Shown: positions 8,677 through 11,096 of the stretch, piece by piece
Layout of the letters: every line of letters starts with the position of its first letter
Position numbering within the stretch: the stretch's first letter is position 1
NCBI GenBank assembly: GCA_000310025.1
Contig: FN649737.1
Coordinates: 1,901,300 to 1,912,395, forward strand
Source of the DNA: Ectocarpus siliculosus
Taxonomy: Eukaryota > Sar > Phaeophyceae > Ectocarpales > Ectocarpaceae
Reading direction: 5' to 3'
Length of the DNA stretch: 11,096 nt
Notes under the pieces: model-generated
Databases searched by the model: none
The model's input: the letters and a program-made list of their open reading frames with translations, nothing else
What the model was told of the DNA's origin: nothing
Position numbers and translations under genes: made by a program

Positions 8677-10939
8677 ATGGCTGCAAGATTGCTTCCGTTG
8701 GAGCTTATCGACAAGTGCATTGGGTCCAGGCTGTGGATTATCATGAAGGGAGACAAGGTGTGTTTGATGAGGCAACAGCCCCTATTGCTGAGGGAGCAAC
8801 ACGGCCAGGGGAGGGGATTGTACTAACCACCGTTCGTGTTGGAGCGGCGGTGTGGTTTGATGGTCGTAGAGAGTACCGGACAGCCGCCGCCCCGGACAGC
8901 GTTGTTTCTTTTAGCTTTCTCTCCTTTTGGCAGCCCGGCGGACAGGGCACCGACAAAAACAAGACCCAAGAACAACTTCGTTTACGCAGCGGTGCAAGTA
9001 TGCATACTTGCAGATAGTGGCCAAATATGCACTCACGCGCGTCTTTGCGAAAGATGGGGTGCGCTCTCCCCCCCCCAAACACAAGCCACCTAAGGGGGGC
9101 GCTCGGTGGCGGGGGTCGATTAGTTCAGGGGGAGTAGCGTGAACCACAGGGAACCAGGAAGCGATTGGGGCTTTGGTTGCGTTCTCTCGTTCGTGCTTGT
9201 GCCACCCCTGAGCATTGCTTTCAAATTGCGTCGATTGCGCAAGATACCACACCCCCTTGCATCTACTGATATGTAGTCAAAGCTCGTTCACTCTGCAGCA
9301 AACAACAAAGCAGTGAGGTTACCGAGAATGTCGGCGTTAGAAATGTCTCGTCGAGAGCTTATTACCGAAAGCGTATCGCTTGACTGCGGCACCCTCTTCG
9401 TCGTGGAGCAATCGAGCTTTGAAAATCGGTCCAGGGGGTGTGGTATCTTGTGCAACCGACTGTAGTGCATTGCAGCAGTCATCCCTCGGTTCAGGACACC
9501 ATTTTTAAGGAAATTCCCCCGGTTATAGACAACTTTTTTTTCACAGGCATGGTGGCTCACAGAATGTAAAACATAAGGATGGGGTATCAACCTTAAGGAC
9601 ACTTCCAAGGCTTAAGGCGGTTTCTTATAACTTTCGGAAATGCAGTTCAAAAATGTGCATTTCCAAATTCGGACCAAAAACTGTTTTTTATAAGATCAGA
9701 AATGACACTTTTCTGCCTGAATATTTTTGATTTCACGTTTCCAACCGGTCATGCGTTTGGAAATGATGACAATTTTCGATTGGATGGCGCGTTTGTTTTT
9801 CGCGTTTGGAAATGCACACCACACGGACAAAACCATCGATTGCGCAGCAAGTACTGGTCGTAGCGAGCTCATCAAGGGCTCCGAGCAACCCTCGGAGCAC
9901 TCTGCCGCCATCCCAGCCGTTTACTTGTGGTTGCCGTGTAGCCAGTTGCGCTCAGTGCAAAATGTTGGCCGGCTGACACACTCACCGCTTGCTCAGACCC
10001 TCAAAGAGACGCGACATCATCCCAACGCACACGCATCGATGGACGATATGTTCATTTTCTCGCTTGCTAGGTCACCCCTGCTGCTGAAACTTGCGAGGAT
10101 GTGAGCTCCGTCAACTGCTCTCTCTCGGAGGGGCTGTGTAATTGCTGTTGGTTCGGTCGATGGAGAGGGATAGCTACAGCGCCACCGGTGACACGGCGAG
10201 AAGTCTGTGAGGGACTTCTTTTGTCTGTCGTCTGTGGTGATGTGTGTTATCGGCAAGAAACACTGATCCGATGTTGTTGTTACATTGTACTAAAATATTC
10301 ATGACCAGGAGCTTGTGGGCACCCTGAGAGGGTTCGACGACTACGTGAACATGGTGCTGGACGACGTGACCGAGTACGAGGTTGATGCCGACGGGACGAA
10401 GCGGAGGATACAGCTCGATCAGGTGCTGCATCGCTCTCTGCAGCAGTAATTTTTTTGTCGAAGAGAAGACAAACAAACATCAACAGGAGCGAACAACAGC
10501 AGACAGCGCAGCGATGCTGCTTTTGATTTTATTTATTTTTTTCTTAGTCGAGCCCTGTAACCTCGCCGTATGTTTCGACAGACCCTGGTGCGCCCTACTG
10601 CCTTTGTTCGACGTAAAACGGCTGCCGAGGGAATGCTCGTGCCCATCCCACAGATATCGAGCGGCAAACCCAAATGTCGTGTGCGATAGGCGAGGATGGC
10701 AAAGTAAGGGCAGCGAGGTATAGCACGGCATCTCCTTACTCCTTGCTACAGATACAGGAAACTGCTGTTGTCCTTCTTATTTCTTTCTTCTTTTGACACC
10801 GCTTTTTTTTTTGTTTTTCGTCTCTCGTACGAACCTACGTGCCCCTCGTCGCGCGTGTGCTCCACTCCCGCCGAAGATTTTGCTAAACGGGAACAACGTG
10901 GCGATGCTGGTTCCAGGGGGGAGCCCGGAAGATACATAA
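8677..10939 (+). CDS. LSM5: U6 snRNA-associated Sm-like protein LSm5, three coding exons
   Basis: This encodes LSm5, a subunit of the heptameric Lsm2-8 ring that binds the U6 snRNA 3' end in the nucleus and of the Lsm1-7 ring in mRNA decay. Coding exons are 8677-8757, 10309-10422 and 10877-10939, joined in phase 0 to 85 codons (human LSm5 has about 91). The N-terminus [19 protein letters not shown] is the typical helix and first strand. The Sm1 motif follows (residues about 14-50), with [20 protein letters not shown] at 31-50, including the RNA-contacting D-D-Y-V-N loop. After a short variable linker comes Sm2, [15 protein letters not shown], at 66-80. Start 8677 is the first ATG in its frame and matches the family N-terminus. 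Introns are GT-AG, 1551 and 454 nt. The second donor (GTGCTG after CAG) is weak, but it gives exact family alignment. The gene runs divergently from RPL35 across a 274-bp gap. Confidence 0.93.
8993..9012. repeat. Perfect 20-bp palindrome
   Basis: TGCAAGTATGCATACTTGCA reads the same on both strands with no spacer. It contains the ATGCAT core and could extrude as a cruciform or bind a dimeric protein, but no function can be assigned. Confidence 0.8.
9231..9459. mobile_element. Fold-back element in LSM5 intron 1
   Basis: TTGCGCAAGATACCACACCC (9235-9254) is mirrored by the reverse complement of about 9436-9455, with one difference visible in the 20 bases. A second paired block, TCAAAGCTCG (9278-9287), is mirrored at about 9414-9424. 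The arms enclose roughly 120 bases with no coding content. The structure fits a non-autonomous inverted-repeat element; target-site duplications were not resolved. Confidence 0.65.
9632..9817. repeat. Cluster of inverted TTTGGAAATG motifs
   Basis: The motif occurs at about 9632-9642 (TTTCGGAAATG), 9757-9765 and 9805-9814, and in reverse at 9656-9667. GTGCATTTCCAAA (9655-9667) and TTTGGAAATGCAC (9805-9817) are an exact 13-bp inverted pair bounding an A/T-rich 163-bp segment, and GGAAATGCA/TGCATTTCC forms a local 9-bp stem at 9636-9664. It may be a small MITE remnant. Confidence 0.5.
10423..10876 (+). other. LSM5 intron 2
   Basis: A 454-nt phase-0 intron between codons 65 and 66. The donor GTGCTG is weak, and the acceptor ends CCGAAG with little pyrimidine tract just before it, although T-rich runs lie at about 10500-10550 and 10765-10830. 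Reading through the donor adds eight codons and stops at 10447-10449, which would remove the Sm2 motif. No RNA or repeat was identified. Confidence 0.85.
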
Positions 10940-11096
10940 CGCATTTCGGGGGGGGGAGGGGGGGTATGATTGTACAGAAAATGTTAGGGATCGACAGCCC
11001 GGCAGGGGAAGAGCGGCCGGCGAGAGCATGCGGGGGTTGGGGGGGGGGGGGGGGGGTTTTCTCTTTCCTCTCCTTTTTTTTTTTTTTCCTTTTCCT
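10940..11096. other. LSM5 3' flank with G-runs and a polypyrimidine tract
   Basis: Directly after the LSM5 stop is G9-A-G7 (10948-10964). A run of 18 G lies at 11039-11056, followed by about 40 bases of almost pure T/C to the window edge. No AATAAA is visible, so the LSM5 poly(A) site is either non-canonical or outside the window. The runs could form G-quadruplex or triplex DNA, and their exact lengths are prone to sequencing error. Confidence 0.7.

Larger units (their letters stand above)
8758..10308 (+). other. LSM5 intron 1
   Basis: A 1551-nt phase-0 intron between codons 27 and 28, with donor GTGTGT and an acceptor ending GACCAG. It contains a perfect 20-bp palindrome (8993-9012), a fold-back repeat (9231-9459) and an A/T-rich stretch (9630-9820) with TTTGGAAATG motifs in both orientations. 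Nothing recognisable lies between 9830 and 10300. Confidence 0.88.

Noticed and set aside
8280-8756. Minus-strand ORF of 158 codons across the promoter and LSM5 exon 1
   Set aside because: It is antisense to LSM5 exon 1, crosses the RPL35 start region and shows no domain. It is a shadow frame in GC-rich DNA.
9763-9769. Possible C/D snoRNA C-box in LSM5 intron 1
   Set aside because: The next CTGA on the plus strand is about 200 bases away and no terminal stem is visible.
1-11096. Bacterial defence, CRISPR, integron or phage system
   Set aside because: The window is intron-rich eukaryotic DNA with two housekeeping genes. No CRISPR-type spaced repeats, integrase, transposase or reverse transcriptase motifs were seen.

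Overview
The window is eukaryotic nuclear DNA. Two conserved housekeeping genes can be read in it, both cut into short exons by long GT-AG introns. No prokaryotic operon, rRNA, tRNA or CRISPR array was found. The small conserved exons inside kilobase-scale introns, many homopolymer G/C tracts and intron-resident fold-back repeats point to a GC-balanced, intron-rich protist or alga. A stramenopile such as a brown alga is plausible, but that is an inference from style, not a proof.

Layout. Positions 1-1980 hold no recognisable gene. They contain a degenerate telomere-like inverted block (about 46-113), a small hairpin (410-434) and one long unexplained reverse-strand ORF (752-1645). Positions 1986-8402 carry the gene for cytosolic 60S ribosomal protein L35 (uL29 family) on the minus strand. 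It has five coding exons (8399-8402, 6539-6624, 3278-3391, 2746-2838, 1986-2060) that join in phase to 123 codons. Positions 8677-10939 carry the gene for the Sm-like protein LSm5 on the plus strand. It has three coding exons (8677-8757, 10309-10422, 10877-10939) giving 85 codons. The two genes are head to head, with 274 bp between their start codons. That gap is very GC/CpG-rich on the RPL35 side and is probably a shared bidirectional promoter. The last 150 bases are G-runs followed by a polypyrimidine tract.

Most of the window is intron. RPL35 intron 2 (about 3.1 kb) holds two related fold-back (MITE-like) elements and a third, unrelated palindrome whose right half plus flank has been tandemly duplicated as 231-bp units. 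RPL35 intron 1 holds a 167-bp tandem pair built around a CCGG-bounded motif. LSM5 intron 1 holds another fold-back, a perfect 20-bp palindrome and a cluster of inverted TTTGGAAATG motifs.

Functionally, L35 is a structural part of the large ribosomal subunit near the peptide exit tunnel. LSm5 is part of the Lsm1-7 (mRNA decay) and Lsm2-8 (U6 snRNA) rings. The genes are in one broad functional class, RNA and translation housekeeping, which fits co-expression from one promoter. I saw no novel multi-gene system. The unusual content is the repeat biology inside the introns.
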